A stretch of 64,000 nucleotides of DNA from contig JAKSJB010000007.1 of the NCBI GenBank assembly GCA_024398475.1, forward strand, positions 35,506-99,505, in the 5' to 3' direction. Below are positions 9,032 to 18,810 of this stretch, piece after piece. The notes under the pieces are model-generated. The model did no database searches, was not told where the DNA came from, and was given only the letters and a program-made list of their open reading frames with translations. The stretch comes from Bacteroidaceae bacterium. GTDB taxonomy: Bacteria; Bacteroidota; Bacteroidia; Bacteroidales; Bacteroidaceae. Within the stretch, counting starts at the first letter, position 1. Each line of letters opens with the position of its first letter. The position numbers and the translations under genes are program-made.

Positions 9032-9994
9032 AATTGTCTCGCTGTGAGGCATAAACGGCGATTCAGTCCTACCGTTTCTGATGGCATCCAGGCAAGCCAG
9101 TACTTCATACTCATATCCCGTGGATTGTTCCTTTGGAGGATAGAATGTTTCAACAGCCTTGTAATCGTGGTACAATGTCACTTTTTCAGGACAGTTGATG
9201 TTCTGTACTTCGATATACCCTTTTCTTCCTGCAATCATACCCATACGGTTACACCAACAGCGTACACCAGCCTGAAGGTTTGCCATTCTGCCATCGTTCC
9301 AAAGCATAGTAATTGTTTCGCTGAGGTCAACACCCGACTTACCCTTCACACATGCCGAATGCATGGAAGAATTGCCATTTCCGAAATACATTCTTGCAAA
9401 GTTTATGCTGTAAACACCTAAATCAAGTAATGCACCGCCACACAATTCCGGCCTTTGAATCCGTTCCTTGTCCTCGTTATCGTAGCAGAGGCTTGCATAG
9501 AGCACTTCAGGTTGACCTATAGCGTCATTCTTAAGCAGTTCCGATACCTTATGCGACAGAGGCATACATCTTGTCCATACAGCCTCCATACAGAACACAC
9601 CTTTCCTTTTTGCTGCATCAAGTAGTTCAAGGGCTTCCCGTGTATTTGCCGTAAAAGCCTTTTCCACCAACACATGCTTTCCTGCATTGATAGCCAACAA
9701 GGCATGTTTCAGGTGATGGGAGTGAGGAGTAGCAATATACACCAGTTCCACTTCATTGTCTTCCACTAGTTCCTGATATGAGCCGTATGCTTTCTGGAAT
9801 CCCATTTTTTCTGCAAAATCCCTTGCACGTTCAATGTTACGTGCTGCAATCGCATACTTTTCCAACTGTTCACCAGTATCCATTACACCCATTGTTTTTT
9901 GGAGTGCAGATACGGTAGATGATGATTGTAGATTACTTAAGGTTAGTGCCATCTTGTCGGCAATCCAACCAGCACCGATTATTCCGACTTTCAT
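8969..9994 (-). CDS. Gfo/Idh/MocA family NAD(P)-dependent dehydrogenase
   Basis: 341 residues. The N-terminus MKVGIIGAGWIADKM is the Rossmann dinucleotide-binding loop, and IATPHSHH followed by HVLVEKAF (the EKP-like segment, here EKA) is typical of the Gfo/Idh/MocA sugar/cyclitol oxidoreductases. The catalytic-region LGVYSINFA is also present. The substrate is unknown; family members oxidise or reduce sugars, inositols or dihydrodiols. It starts 26 bases after a threonine-aldolase-like gene on the same strand and is probably last in a three-gene operon. Its final codons were copied to 4758-4820 during the tandem duplication. Confidence 0.85.
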   Translation of the reverse strand: MKVGIIGAGWIADKMALTLSNLQSSSTVSALQKTMGVMDTGEQLEKYAIAARNIERARDFAEKMGFQKAYGSYQELVEDNEVELVYIATPHSHHLKHALLAINAGKHVLVEKAFTANTREALELLDAAKRKGVFCMEAVWTRCMPLSHKVSELLKNDAIGQPEVLYASLCYDNEDKERIQRPELCGGALLDLGVYSINFARMYFGNGNSSMHSACVKGKSGVDLSETITMLWNDGRMANLQAGVRCWCNRMGMIAGRKGYIEVQNINCPEKVTLYHDYKAVETFYPPKEQSTGYEYEVLACLDAIRNGRTESPFMPHSETIEIMQVMDSLRNEWGVKYPAD

Positions 9995-10020
9995 ATTCTG
10001 ATTTGATTATTAATATATTA

Positions 10021-11067
10021 TCAGTAATGTTTCCCAATGGCATTGATTGCCATTATGAGCGAGTCAACCTGATCGTCAGTCGTCGCCCAACTCGTGCAGA
10101 ATCTTACCCCAATGTGTTCGCTGTCCACTTTCTGCCAAAGTTCAAAACCAAAGTCCTTTCCCAATGATTCAGCAACATCCTTCGGCAGTATGGGGAATAC
10201 CTGATTCGTAGGACTGTCAACAAGGAACCCATAGCCATTCTCCCTGAAAGCATCAGTAAGTCTTGCCGCAAGTTTATCAGCATGAGCAGCCAATTCATAA
10301 TACAGGTTGTCCTCAAACAGCACTTCAAACTGAATACCCAATAAACGTCCCTTTGCCAGCATTCCACCATTTTGTTTAATCATGTATCTAAAGTCATTCT
10401 TTAAGGATTCGTTGTTAATTACCACAGCTTCACCGAATAAAGCACCTTGTTTTGTTTCACCGATATAGAACACGTCAGCAATAGAAGCAATATCCTTTAT
10501 GGTTAGGTCACATTCCGATGAAGCCAAACCGTAACCAAGTCGGGCTCCGTCAATAAACAGCGGTATGTTCCATTTATTGCAAACCTTCCTGATTGCCACC
10601 AATTCGTCTTTGGAATATATCGTTCCCAGTTCCGTTGAGAACGAAATATACAGCATTGCAGGCTGAACCATATGTTCAAAAGAAGCATCCTGATGATGTT
10701 CGGTCAAAGCCTTGTCTACACTTTCAGCACTTATCTTTCCATCTTTTGCGGCAAGAGGAAGAACCTTGTGACCGCTATGCTCAATGGCACCGGTTTCGTG
10801 GCAGTTTATGTGTCCCGATTCAGCACACATCACCCCTTGATGCGGACGGAGTACGGAAGAAATCACAGTAGTGTTTGTCTGAGTTCCGCCTACGAGAAAA
10901 TGAACATCAGCATTAGGCGTACCGCAGATACTTCTTATCAACATCCTTGCGCGTTCACAATACTCATCTTCGCCATATCCCGGTGTCTGCACAAGATTCG
11001 TATCCTGCATTCTCTCCAGTATTGCAGGATGACAACCTTCAAGATAATCGCTATAAAATAAAAACAT
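10021..11067 (-). CDS. Threonine-aldolase-like PLP enzyme (beta-eliminating lyase family)
   Basis: 348 residues, fold type I PLP enzyme. FLVGGTQTN binds the cofactor phosphate, FIDGARLGYG contains the Asp that contacts the pyridine nitrogen, and Lys in GETKQGALFGE is the expected Schiff-base lysine. Low-specificity L-threonine aldolases of this family cleave L-threonine or L-allo-threonine to glycine and acetaldehyde. Threonine aldolase is the best guess, but related amino-acid lyases share these motifs. It lies 24 bases after the secreted protein at 11092 and 26 bases before the dehydrogenase, which suggests co-transcription. Confidence 0.8.
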   Translation of the reverse strand: MFLFYSDYLEGCHPAILERMQDTNLVQTPGYGEDEYCERARMLIRSICGTPNADVHFLVGGTQTNTTVISSVLRPHQGVMCAESGHINCHETGAIEHSGHKVLPLAAKDGKISAESVDKALTEHHQDASFEHMVQPAMLYISFSTELGTIYSKDELVAIRKVCNKWNIPLFIDGARLGYGLASSECDLTIKDIASIADVFYIGETKQGALFGEAVVINNESLKNDFRYMIKQNGGMLAKGRLLGIQFEVLFEDNLYYELAAHADKLAARLTDAFRENGYGFLVDSPTNQVFPILPKDVAESLGKDFGFELWQKVDSEHIGVRFCTSWATTDDQVDSLIMAINAIGKHY

Positions 11068-11091
11068 GCTGTAAGTAACAATAATGGTTGA

Positions 11092-11967
11092 TTAGTTTGT
11101 ACTTGTAATAAGCAGAGTAGCACCGGAATCAATGTTCTGCTTGATTTCCACCCCACCCTTCGTAACCTTACAAAGACTGATATCATCACCCATGACTTCG
11201 GTAATCTTCAATCTGCCGATTTCCTTCTTTGCCTCCTTACCGGCTACAGTCAGGACAGTATATACATTGAATGTCATGCCCTTGAATGCTCCCATACTCT
11301 CTCCGAGGTCAATATACACTTCCTTCTGCTTATCCTTCTTGGCAGTATTGCCTTCAACAATACTGGCATACATCGGCCATGCAAGGTTGAGTTGACGTGT
11401 GATGGTAGCACGCATCCTGTCGATGGCATTACTTATAGCCTTCTCCGGTGTCTCAATCCAACTGTAGTCATATTCACCGCTTCCGATAGATATAGTCTTG
11501 ACAATCTGGTCAGTCCTTACGTCCTTTATGTTTACTGTAATGGCAATAGTAGCACGATATTGGATTTTCGTGTGTGAAACACCCTTGTCATCCTTTGTAG
11601 TAGTATTCTGCGAAGTACAACTGATGGAACCAATGGATCCGTCATAGGTCAGAGCCTCTTCACCTTCAGTCAATTCACCGGGAAGAAACTGGCCGTCAAC
11701 AACATTCAGTCGTCTTGCACTACCAATTGCACCTGCAATGGCGTTTCTTACATTATCCGCAAACTCGGGATGCTGTTCAGTATTGGAACCGGCAGCAGCC
11801 GTGACAAGCGAACCAAGAACGCTTCCAACAGTAGTTTTCTTAGCCTGAGGTTCGGTATAGGTGATTTCCCCACGTGACACACGGTATATATAGTTTCTGT
11901 CAACCTGTGCATTGGCGGCCATCACAAAAGCAGTAAATGCGATAACTGAAAAAATAATGTGTTTCAT
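11092..11967 (-). CDS. Secreted protein of unknown function
   Basis: 291 residues. I place the start at 11967 (MKHIIFSVIAF) and not at the upstream in-frame ATG at 12021, because the promoter -7 element at 11999-12006 lies between them. A signal peptide ends in ANAQ at about residue 21. The mature part contains a small Gly/Ala-rich helix (VGSVLGSLVTAAAG), then alternating beta strands and a lysine-rich C-terminal domain. The middle (AISNAIDRMRATITRQL) loosely recalls lipoprotein assembly proteins of the CsgG/curli type, but this is only an impression. It is probably the first gene of an operon with the aldolase and dehydrogenase. Confidence 0.65.
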   Translation of the reverse strand: MKHIIFSVIAFTAFVMAANAQVDRNYIYRVSRGEITYTEPQAKKTTVGSVLGSLVTAAAGSNTEQHPEFADNVRNAIAGAIGSARRLNVVDGQFLPGELTEGEEALTYDGSIGSISCTSQNTTTKDDKGVSHTKIQYRATIAITVNIKDVRTDQIVKTISIGSGEYDYSWIETPEKAISNAIDRMRATITRQLNLAWPMYASIVEGNTAKKDKQKEVYIDLGESMGAFKGMTFNVYTVLTVAGKEAKKEIGRLKITEVMGDDISLCKVTKGGVEIKQNIDSGATLLITSTN

Positions 11968-11998
11968 ACGTCTATTGTGTTTTATACTTAATTTTCTG

Positions 11999-12006
11999 CA
12001 AAGATA
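11999..12006 (-). promoter_or_regulatory. Promoter -7 element for the 11967-8969 operon
   Basis: TATCTTTG on the minus strand, 31 bases before the chosen start codon; it excludes the longer open frame as the real start. Confidence 0.6.
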
Positions 12007-12167
12007 ATGTTTTTTATCCAAACCGCAAAGAGTTTGAACGTTTACATTTGAATATTAAACACAGAAATTTCAGTATATTCTGCTGTACTATGTGGCAAAA
12101 GAACAGAGATACGCGCACGTACATTAATAAAATAGGAAGTATTTTTCTAAATACTACATGCATAGTA

Positions 12168-12198
12168 TTGTATGTGTAATTTTTTCGCCGTAACTTTG
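12168..12198 (+). promoter_or_regulatory. Promoter for feoAB
   Basis: TTG (12168-12170) and TAACTTTG (12191-12198) are separated by exactly 20 bases, a consensus Bacteroidota promoter 26 bases before the ATG. No Fur-like palindrome was recognised. Confidence 0.7.
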
Positions 12199-12224
12199 CA
12201 GCGGAATACAACAAAACTGGTTGC

Positions 12225-14600
12225 ATGAAACTATCAGAACTGAAAACGGGAGAAAGTGGAGTAATCGTAAAGGTCCACGGACATGGAGGATTCCGCAAGC
12301 GTATTGTGGAAATGGGATTTATTAAGGGTACGCAAGTTGATGTAGTACTCAACGCTCCCCTACGCGATCCTGTGAAATACAAACTGATGGACTATGAAGT
12401 GAGTCTTCGACGTGCAGAAGCCGAACTTGTTGAGATTGTATCGGTGGAAGAAGCCAAGGAACTTGCAAGGACAAAATCCAATAGACCTGGTATTCCAGTT
12501 GACGAATGTCAGTATATGCACGAGATTGCCGAGGAACGCGGAAAGAATATAGATATGGTGTTTGTGGGCAATCCCAACTGTGGCAAGACTTCGCTCTTCA
12601 ATATTGCCGGTAATGCTCACGAACGTGTGGGTAATTATTCAGGAGTTACCGTTGATGCAAAAAAAGGAGAACTTGATTTTGAAGGTTATCATCTGACTAT
12701 TATCGACCTACCCGGAACCTATTCCCTGTCGGCATATTCACCAGAGGAACTATATGTAAGAAAGTATATAATTGAGCAACACCCTGATGTCATCATAAAT
12801 GTGGTGGACGCATCCAATCTTGAACGCAACCTTTATCTCACTGCACAACTCATCGACATGGACGTACCTATGATTATGGCTCTGAACATGTATGATGACC
12901 TACGTCGAAGTGGTAATCATCTTGATGCCGAACAGTTGGGTCGTCTGCTTGGAGTACCGGTAGTACCAACTGTAGGACGGACAGGTGAAGGTGTGAACGA
13001 ACTGCTTCACAATATTATTGAAATATATGAGGGAAAACAGCAGACAATGCGTCATATACATGTAAATCATGGACATATCCTGGAAGGAATGATTGAACGT
13101 CTGGAAACACCTATACGCAAAAACCCGGAACCTCACCAAAATTATTCGGGACGTTTCCTTGCCATCAAGTTGTTGGAAAATGACCGTCAGGTAGAAGGCA
13201 TCATAAAAGGGTTGGATAATTCAGATGAAATTCTGAATGTAAGGGACGAATGCCAGAAAAAGATTCAGGAAGAACTCGGAGAAGAGGCAGAAAATGCCAT
13301 TACCGATGCAAAGTATGGTTTTGTACAGGGAGCCCTACGTGAGTGTTTCAGGAAAAACAACATATACAGACGGGTTCAGACAAAGCGCATAGACGCAGTC
13401 GTGACACATCAGGTGTGGGGCTATCCAATCTTTATTGCCCTGATGTATCTCATGTTCTACTGTACGTTTACCATCGGACAATACCCAATGGATTGGATTG
13501 ATGCTCTTGTGGGATGGATAGGCAGCATCGTAAGCAACAACATGGCAGACGGTATGCTGAAAGACCTTGTTGTAGACGGTATTATAGCCGGTGTCGGTGG
13601 AGTCATTGTCTTCCTTCCGAATATACTCATATTGTATGCTTTCATATCTTGGATGGAAGATTCAGGTTACATGTCCAGGGCTGCATTCATAATGGATAAG
13701 ATAATGCACAGAATGGGACTTCACGGAAAATCGTTCATACCAATGATAATGGGATTTGGATGCAACATTCCGGCAATAATGGCCACACGAACGATAGAAG
13801 ACAGAAAGAGCCGTCTGATAACGATGCTTATCGTACCGCTCATGTCCTGTTCTGCACGACTTCCAGTATATATTATCATAACTGCGGCATTCTTTCCCAG
13901 ACATGCAGCACTCGTGATGTTCATACTCTATTTTCTTGGTATCGTCATGAGCATCGTTATGGCAAATCTGTTCAGCAAGCATGTAGTAAAAGGTGATTCC
14001 AGTCCTTTTGTAATGGAATTGCCACCATACAGGCGGCCTTCGGTAAGGTCAGTAGTACGTCATACATGGGAGAAAGGCAGACAGTACCTGAGAAAGATGG
14101 GAACCACGATTCTTATGGCAAGTATAGTAATCTGGGCATTAAGTTATTTTCCACATCATGACGGCCTAACCAGAGAACAGCAGATGGAACAAAGTTATAT
14201 TGGTACAGTCGGAAAGGTTATAGAGCCTGTAATAAGGCCGTGCGGTTTCCAATGGAAGGAAGGAGTAAGTATAATTACAGGTATAGGTGCTAAGGAAATC
14301 GTAGCATCATCAATGGCAGTACTGTATTCATCGGATACGGAAGTTAATTCCGTCACTGATGAAGGAGCAACGGAGCAGGTTCGACTCTCAATGGCACTTG
14401 AAAACAGTGGTATGACAGCCGTGACAGCCTTCTCGTTCCTTGTATTTGTTCTTTTATATATGCCTTGTCTGCCAACATGTATTGCCATTAAACATGAATC
14501 CGGAAGATGGAGATGGGCATTGTTCACGGCAGCCTACACTACCCTATTGGCATGGATATGTTCCGTATTGGTATTCCAAATAGGCAATCTAATAGTATAG
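12225..14600 (+). CDS. feoB: Fused FeoA-FeoB ferrous iron transporter
   Basis: 791 residues. Residues 1-72 form a FeoA-type SH3-like domain (LSELKTGESG ... RIVEMGF). A GTPase domain follows, with G1 GNPNCGKTS near residue 112, G3 DLPGTYS near 163 and a G4-type LNMYDD near 220. After a linker comes the membrane channel with about eight to ten segments, including the gating motif GFGCNIPAIMATR near residue 508. FeoB imports Fe(II) across the inner membrane under low-oxygen conditions, and FeoA modulates it; fusion of the two is common in Bacteroidota. The Cys-rich partner follows 11 bases later. Confidence 0.95.
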   Translation: MKLSELKTGESGVIVKVHGHGGFRKRIVEMGFIKGTQVDVVLNAPLRDPVKYKLMDYEVSLRRAEAELVEIVSVEEAKELARTKSNRPGIPVDECQYMHEIAEERGKNIDMVFVGNPNCGKTSLFNIAGNAHERVGNYSGVTVDAKKGELDFEGYHLTIIDLPGTYSLSAYSPEELYVRKYIIEQHPDVIINVVDASNLERNLYLTAQLIDMDVPMIMALNMYDDLRRSGNHLDAEQLGRLLGVPVVPTVGRTGEGVNELLHNIIEIYEGKQQTMRHIHVNHGHILEGMIERLETPIRKNPEPHQNYSGRFLAIKLLENDRQVEGIIKGLDNSDEILNVRDECQKKIQEELGEEAENAITDAKYGFVQGALRECFRKNNIYRRVQTKRIDAVVTHQVWGYPIFIALMYLMFYCTFTIGQYPMDWIDALVGWIGSIVSNNMADGMLKDLVVDGIIAGVGGVIVFLPNILILYAFISWMEDSGYMSRAAFIMDKIMHRMGLHGKSFIPMIMGFGCNIPAIMATRTIEDRKSRLITMLIVPLMSCSARLPVYIIITAAFFPRHAALVMFILYFLGIVMSIVMANLFSKHVVKGDSSPFVMELPPYRRPSVRSVVRHTWEKGRQYLRKMGTTILMASIVIWALSYFPHHDGLTREQQMEQSYIGTVGKVIEPVIRPCGFQWKEGVSIITGIGAKEIVASSMAVLYSSDTEVNSVTDEGATEQVRLSMALENSGMTAVTAFSFLVFVLLYMPCLPTCIAIKHESGRWRWALFTAAYTTLLAWICSVLVFQIGNLIV

Positions 14601-14611
14601 CTACGCTAAAC

Positions 14612-14842
14612 ATGCAGGAAATAATTACATACATATTGATAGGTGTTTCTGTAGTATATGCCATCTACCGACTGGTAAGGCATCTGCATCATGGTGATAA
14701 AAATACCGACCATAAATGCGAGTCTTGCGATAAAGACCTATGCTGCAACGTGAATGAAGAAGACAAGAAAGGTTGCCGTCCAATGAAGGAAAGCAACCAA
14801 TGTATGAATTGTCCGTTCAATACAACTACACGCTCACGGTAG
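14612..14842 (+). CDS. FeoB-associated Cys-rich membrane protein
   Basis: 76 residues, starting at the ATG at 14612, which lies just after the feoB stop; the open frame extends upstream inside feoB but that part is not credible as protein. One membrane segment ([18 protein letters not shown]) is followed by a His-rich turn and cysteine clusters [10 protein letters not shown] and CMNCPF. Small proteins of this layout regularly follow feoB and may handle iron or redox at the pore exit. Its 3' end overlaps the convergent thyA gene by 17 bases. Confidence 0.85.
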   Translation: MQEIITYILIGVSVVYAIYRLVRHLHHGDKNTDHKCESCDKDLCCNVNEEDKKGCRPMKESNQCMNCPFNTTTRSR

Positions 14843-15620
14843 CCTTTATGTGGTCATACGGATCATAATCCGACAATGTAAAATCCTCAAACTTAAAATC
14901 AAATATATCCTTAACCTCCGGGTTCAGAGTCATCTTCGGCAAGGCGCGAGGTGTTCGTGTGAGTTGAAGTTTCGCCTGTTCAATATGATCCAGATACAGA
15001 TGTGTATCACCTGTTGTATATACAAAATCACCCGGTTTCAATCCCGTGACCTGAGCCACCATAAGCAAAAGCAGAGAATAACTGGCAATGTTGAACGGCA
15101 CACCAAGGAACGTATCGGCACTACGCTGGTAGAGTTGAAGGCTCAGCCTTCCGTCTGCTACATAGAATTGGAACAGAATATGACAAGGCGGAAGATTCAT
15201 ATTCTTGATGTCAGCCACATTCCATGCACTCACAAGCAAGCGGCGTGAATTAGGATTTGACTTAATCTGTTCTATCACCTCCCTTATCTGATCAATATGA
15301 CCTCCGTCATAATCAGGCCATGAACGCCATTGGTATCCATAAATATGTCCCAGATTTCCGTCTGGATCCGCCCATTCGTTCCATATACGCACACCACGTT
15401 CCTGCAACCATTTTGCATTTGTGTCACCGCGAAGGAACCAGAGCAATTCATATATAATGGATTTCAGGTGAAGTTTCTTTGTAGTAAGCAGAGGGAAACC
15501 ATCTTCAAGATTGAAACGCATCTGATTGCCGAATACACTAATGGTACCCGTACCCGTACGATCACCTTTCTGTACGCCTTCATTCATAATGCGATTCAGT
15601 AAATCTAAGTATTGTTTCAT
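14826..15620 (-). CDS. thyA: Thymidylate synthase
   Basis: 264 residues from the ATG at 15620 (MKQYLDLLN), the same length as the E. coli enzyme; a second in-frame ATG two codons upstream is less likely. It methylates dUMP to dTMP using methylene-tetrahydrofolate. Visible motifs: GDRTGTGT (phosphate loop), catalytic cysteine in [26 protein letters not shown] (substrate binding) and GDTHLYLDH. The dihydrofolate product is recycled by the DHFR encoded nearby at 16538. A -7 element (15648-15655) precedes it. The last 17 bases overlap the FeoB-associated gene tail to tail. Confidence 0.97.
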   Translation of the reverse strand: MKQYLDLLNRIMNEGVQKGDRTGTGTISVFGNQMRFNLEDGFPLLTTKKLHLKSIIYELLWFLRGDTNAKWLQERGVRIWNEWADPDGNLGHIYGYQWRSWPDYDGGHIDQIREVIEQIKSNPNSRRLLVSAWNVADIKNMNLPPCHILFQFYVADGRLSLQLYQRSADTFLGVPFNIASYSLLLLMVAQVTGLKPGDFVYTTGDTHLYLDHIEQAKLQLTRTPRALPKMTLNPEVKDIFDFKFEDFTLSDYDPYDHIKATVSV

Positions 15621-15647
15621 AATCAATCGGTTTTTATTTTATCAGCG

Positions 15648-15655
15648 CAAAGTTA
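15648..15655 (-). promoter_or_regulatory. Promoter -7 element for thyA
   Basis: TAACTTTG on the minus strand, 27 bases before the start codon. Confidence 0.6.
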
Positions 15656-15761
15656 TAATAAATTCCCGAATATTCAGCAATGAATTCTTAAAGAAATATA
15701 AAAGTTATTTATTATTACTCCTTTTGCGATAGTTTCTTACGGACATATCAATATTTATTTG

Positions 15762-15769
15762 TACTTTTG
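15762..15769 (+). promoter_or_regulatory. Promoter -7 element for the DUF4369 lipoprotein
   Basis: TACTTTTG lies 28 bases before the ATG at 15798 and overlaps the beginning of the longer open frame, so the downstream ATG is the real start. Confidence 0.6.
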
Positions 15770-15797
15770 TGCACTAAAAGAATCAGTACGCAAGAAT

Positions 15798-16484
15798 ATG
15801 CAGAAAATAGTATCTTATTTTATTATAGTGATGGTGCTGATGTGCTCCTGCTCGGAAAGATACACAGTTGAAGGTTCGTCAAGTAATATCCTTGACGGGA
15901 CAATGGCATATATACGCAACCTAGAGGATCCAATGAATACATCTGCCATCGACTCATGCCAAATCATTCATGGCAAGTTTCACATGGACGGCAATATCGA
16001 CAGTTCCGTATGTGTAAGACTTTTTATGGGAGACAATAATTTTCCAATGGTTTTAGAACCGGGAAATATCAGCATCAATATTTCAAACAATACAGTAAAG
16101 TTGGAAGGTACCCCATTGAATGAAAGTCTGTATAATTTCCTTATGCAACGCGATTCTCTTCAGGTACTATTCGATGAACTTCCCCACAAGGAAAGCCTTA
16201 TGTATCTCGACGGCTATTCACAGGAGGAAATTGCGAAAACATTGAACGAAGAGTCTGCAAGGCTCAATACAGCATTGGACAAGTTGGACACGAACTTTAT
16301 CGTTGACAACTTCGACAACACACTTGGCGTAATGTGGTTTCTGCGTCTATGCTACGATGCAAACGATTGGTATGGATTCCCTACGACTACTCCACAGATT
16401 GATGATATCTACAGTAGGGCTCCTGTTTCCTTCAAGCAAAACAAACTTGTAGATGAATATATGCGTCAGGTAAACGGACAATAA
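15798..16484 (+). CDS. DUF4369-type lipoprotein
   Basis: 228 residues from the ATG at 15798. The N-terminus is a lipoprotein signal (KIVSYFIIVMVLMCSC) with the modified cysteine in the LMCSC lipobox. The next ~90 residues (GTMAYIRNLED..., IDSCQIIHGKFHMDGNI, PMVLEPGNI) match the beta-rich DUF4369 domain, which in many Bacteroidales precedes a thioredoxin-like domain. Here no CxxC thioredoxin part follows; the C-terminal half is helical. Probably in the periplasm or outer membrane; function unknown. Sits between thyA (divergent) and folA (53 bases downstream). Confidence 0.75.
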   Translation: MQKIVSYFIIVMVLMCSCSERYTVEGSSSNILDGTMAYIRNLEDPMNTSAIDSCQIIHGKFHMDGNIDSSVCVRLFMGDNNFPMVLEPGNISINISNNTVKLEGTPLNESLYNFLMQRDSLQVLFDELPHKESLMYLDGYSQEEIAKTLNEESARLNTALDKLDTNFIVDNFDNTLGVMWFLRLCYDANDWYGFPTTTPQIDDIYSRAPVSFKQNKLVDEYMRQVNGQ

Positions 16485-16537
16485 CATATTAATAATACAT
16501 ACAAAGAATTTTCCATAACAGTTAACACCCCTAACAA

Positions 16538-17032
16538 TTGGTATCGATAATAGTAGCAATAGCAAGCAACAATGCAATAGGTAGAAACAATGAATTGCTC
16601 TACCACATGCCAAATGACATGAAGCGATTCAAGGAAACCACTACCGGACATACGATAATCATGGGACGGAAAACATTCAATTCTTTTCCACGCCGTCCAT
16701 TGCCCAACCGCAGAAATATAGTATTGGCATCAGAAAACAACATTCCCGATGACAAGCAAGGTGCCGAATGGATGACATCATTGCCACAGGCATTGAATGA
16801 ATCCAAGAACGATGGTGAAGTATTTATCATAGGTGGAGCAAGCGTATATGTACAGGCATTATCCCTTGCTGACATGATATACCTAACTATAATAGATGAT
16901 GAGCCACAAGATGCAGATTCATTCTTCCCGGAAATTGACTACAATGAATGGAAGGTAGAAAGCGAGGAAAAGTTCCCTGCCGACGAAAAGCACGCACATC
17001 CATACTCATTCATAAATCTCGTTAGGAAATAA
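16538..17032 (+). CDS. folA: Dihydrofolate reductase (TTG start)
   Basis: 164 residues, typical DHFR length (about 160). Motifs: VSIIVAIASNNAIG (active-site strand), MPNDMKRFKETT (catalytic acidic residue), IIMGRKTF (NADPH), and FIIGGASVY. It regenerates tetrahydrofolate, which thyA (14826-15620) consumes. The only start compatible with the conserved N-terminus is a TTG at 16538, two codons after an in-frame TAA; no strong ribosome binding site is visible. A perfect hairpin terminator follows at 17051-17089. Confidence 0.93.
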   Translation: MVSIIVAIASNNAIGRNNELLYHMPNDMKRFKETTTGHTIIMGRKTFNSFPRRPLPNRRNIVLASENNIPDDKQGAEWMTSLPQALNESKNDGEVFIIGGASVYVQALSLADMIYLTIIDDEPQDADSFFPEIDYNEWKVESEEKFPADEKHAHPYSFINLVRK

Positions 17033-17050
17033 GAGGATAAAGAGAAAAAG

Positions 17051-17089
17051 AAAGCCTCCATAATCAAGTGTACTGATTATGGAGGCTTT
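17051..17089. terminator. Bidirectional terminator between folA and the KDPG aldolase gene
   Basis: A perfect 16-bp inverted repeat (arms 17051-17066 and 17074-17089, AAAGCCTCCATAATCA and complement) with a 7-base loop lies between convergent genes. T-rich sequence follows on each side. Confidence 0.85.
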
Positions 17090-17106
17090 CATATTCATTT
17101 AGTAAT

Positions 17107-17772
17107 CTATTTACAGTTTTTTATTACGTTCAGACATTCCTTACATTTGTCTGTAATATATTGCCAATCTTCGGCTTCGATACGTTCCTTAGGGAACAGT
17201 TTGCTACCCATACCCACGCAGAAGACGCCAGCCTTAAACCATGATGTAAGGTTCTCTTCAGTAGGAGCCACACCACCGGTTACCATAATCTTTGACCATG
17301 GCATAGGAGCCTTCATTCCTTTTACAAAAGCAGGACCGTAAACGTCACCAGGGAACACCTTGCACAGATCGCAACCCATTTCCTGAGCCTTACCTATTTC
17401 ACTAACAGAACCACAACCTGGACAGTAAGGAACAAGGCGACGGTTACAAACCGGTACTACATCGGCATTAAACAAAGGACCGACAACGAAACAGGCACCG
17501 AGTTGAATATAGAGAGATGCAGTAGGAGCATCTACCACACTACCTACTCCCATAGCCATTTCCGGACATTCCTTTGCCGCATATTTTACACACTCAGCAA
17601 AAACCTCATGGGCAAAATCACCGCGGTTTGTAAACTCAAAGGCACGTACACCGCCGTCATAACACGCCTTAATAACCTTCTTTGCAATTTCTGCATCCTT
17701 GTGATAGAAGACAGGAACCATTCCCGTCTCCCCTATTTTGCCTAAAACTTGTAATTTATCAAATTTTGCCAT
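17107..17772 (-). CDS. eda: KDPG/KHG aldolase
   Basis: 221 residues, class I aldolase of the Eda family. It splits 2-keto-3-deoxy-6-phosphogluconate into pyruvate and glyceraldehyde-3-phosphate. The base-type Glu is in AFEFTNRGD, the Schiff-base lysine in CKVFPGD, and VTGGVAPT binds phosphate. It starts 15 bases after the KDG kinase stop, so the two form an operon that converts KDG to central metabolites, as in uronate or pectin use. Its regulator is probably the LacI protein across the divergent promoter. Confidence 0.93.
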   Translation of the reverse strand: MAKFDKLQVLGKIGETGMVPVFYHKDAEIAKKVIKACYDGGVRAFEFTNRGDFAHEVFAECVKYAAKECPEMAMGVGSVVDAPTASLYIQLGACFVVGPLFNADVVPVCNRRLVPYCPGCGSVSEIGKAQEMGCDLCKVFPGDVYGPAFVKGMKAPMPWSKIMVTGGVAPTEENLTSWFKAGVFCVGMGSKLFPKERIEAEDWQYITDKCKECLNVIKNCK

Positions 17773-17787
17773 AATGCTATCAATTAA

Positions 17788-18810
17788 TTATCTTTGAACA
17801 CGACCGTTTGCATTACCACCAGCCAAAGCCTCAACTTCTTCAATGCTGACATGGTTGAAATCACCGGGAATAGTATGTTTGAGTGCACTCGCAGCAACTG
17901 CAAACTCAAGGGCTTCACCCTGAGTCGGTTTGGTGAGCAAGCCATGGATAAGTCCGCCTGAGAAACTGTCGCCTCCACCTACACGGTCGATTATAGGGTC
18001 GATGTCATAACGCTTAGACTGATAGAACTCCTTACCATCGAAGATAAGAGCCTTCCAACCGTTATGTGTTGCGCTGAAACTTTCGCGAAGAGTAGATACC
18101 ACATACTTGAAACCGAATTCCTTGGCCATCTGCCTGAATATACCCTCATATCCAGCAGCATCAGTCTTGCCGCCTTCAACGTCAGCATCAGGTTTGAAAC
18201 CGAGACAGAGTTCAGCATCCTCCTCATTACCGATACACACATCAACATACTGCATCAATGGACGCATTACGCTGATAGCCTTTTCGCTTGTCCACAGTTT
18301 CTTTCGGAAATTTAGGTCGCAACTGATTGTCACACCATGACGCTTGGCTGCAACACATGCCAGACGAAGGCATTCAGCACTTTCGTCACTAATGGCAGGA
18401 GTGATACCGCTCCAGTGAAACCAATCAGCACCTTCAAACACCTTGTCGAAGTCAAAATCCTCAGGTTTAGCCTCTGCAATAGCAGAATGTGCTCTGTCAT
18501 ATATCACCTTCGAAGCACGCATAGATGCTCCGGTTTCTGCATAATACAGTCCCACTCTGTCTCCGCCACGAGCAATGAAATCAGTATTTACACCATAACG
18601 GCGCATCGCATTTAAAGCAATCTGACCGATTTCATGTTTAGGCAGTTTTGACACGAAATAGCAATCGTGACCGAAATTGGCGCAACTAATAGCCACATTG
18701 GCTTCACCGCCGCCAGGAATGATGTTGAATTTGTCAGCCTGAACAAAACGATAGTTTCCTTCAGGAGAAAGGCGAAGCATCAATTCGCCCATTGTAACAA
18801 TTTTTGCCAT
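17788..18810 (-). CDS. kdgK: 2-keto-3-deoxygluconate kinase (PfkB family)
   Basis: 340 residues of the PfkB sugar-kinase family. GGGEANVAISCANFG (substrate side), the lid region and DRVGGGDSFSGGLIHG with the catalytic Asp and anion-hole glycines are all visible. It phosphorylates KDG to KDPG, the substrate of the aldolase encoded just downstream. That pairing, more than the sequence alone, supports KDG as substrate; other PfkB kinases cannot be fully excluded. First gene of the operon; promoter 18919-18926 overlaps a candidate operator. Confidence 0.9.
   Translation of the reverse strand: MAKIVTMGELMLRLSPEGNYRFVQADKFNIIPGGGEANVAISCANFGHDCYFVSKLPKHEIGQIALNAMRRYGVNTDFIARGGDRVGLYYAETGASMRASKVIYDRAHSAIAEAKPEDFDFDKVFEGADWFHWSGITPAISDESAECLRLACVAAKRHGVTISCDLNFRKKLWTSEKAISVMRPLMQYVDVCIGNEEDAELCLGFKPDADVEGGKTDAAGYEGIFRQMAKEFGFKYVVSTLRESFSATHNGWKALIFDGKEFYQSKRYDIDPIIDRVGGGDSFSGGLIHGLLTKPTQGEALEFAVAASALKHTIPGDFNHVSIEEVEALAGGNANGRVQR

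Noticed and set aside
11968..12021. Longer N-terminus of the secreted protein at 11092
   Set aside because: The added codons contain the promoter -7 element, and the signal peptide begins at the later ATG.
12225..14842. feoAB fusion as a novelty
   Set aside because: FeoA-FeoB fusions followed by a Cys-rich small protein are usual in Bacteroidota.
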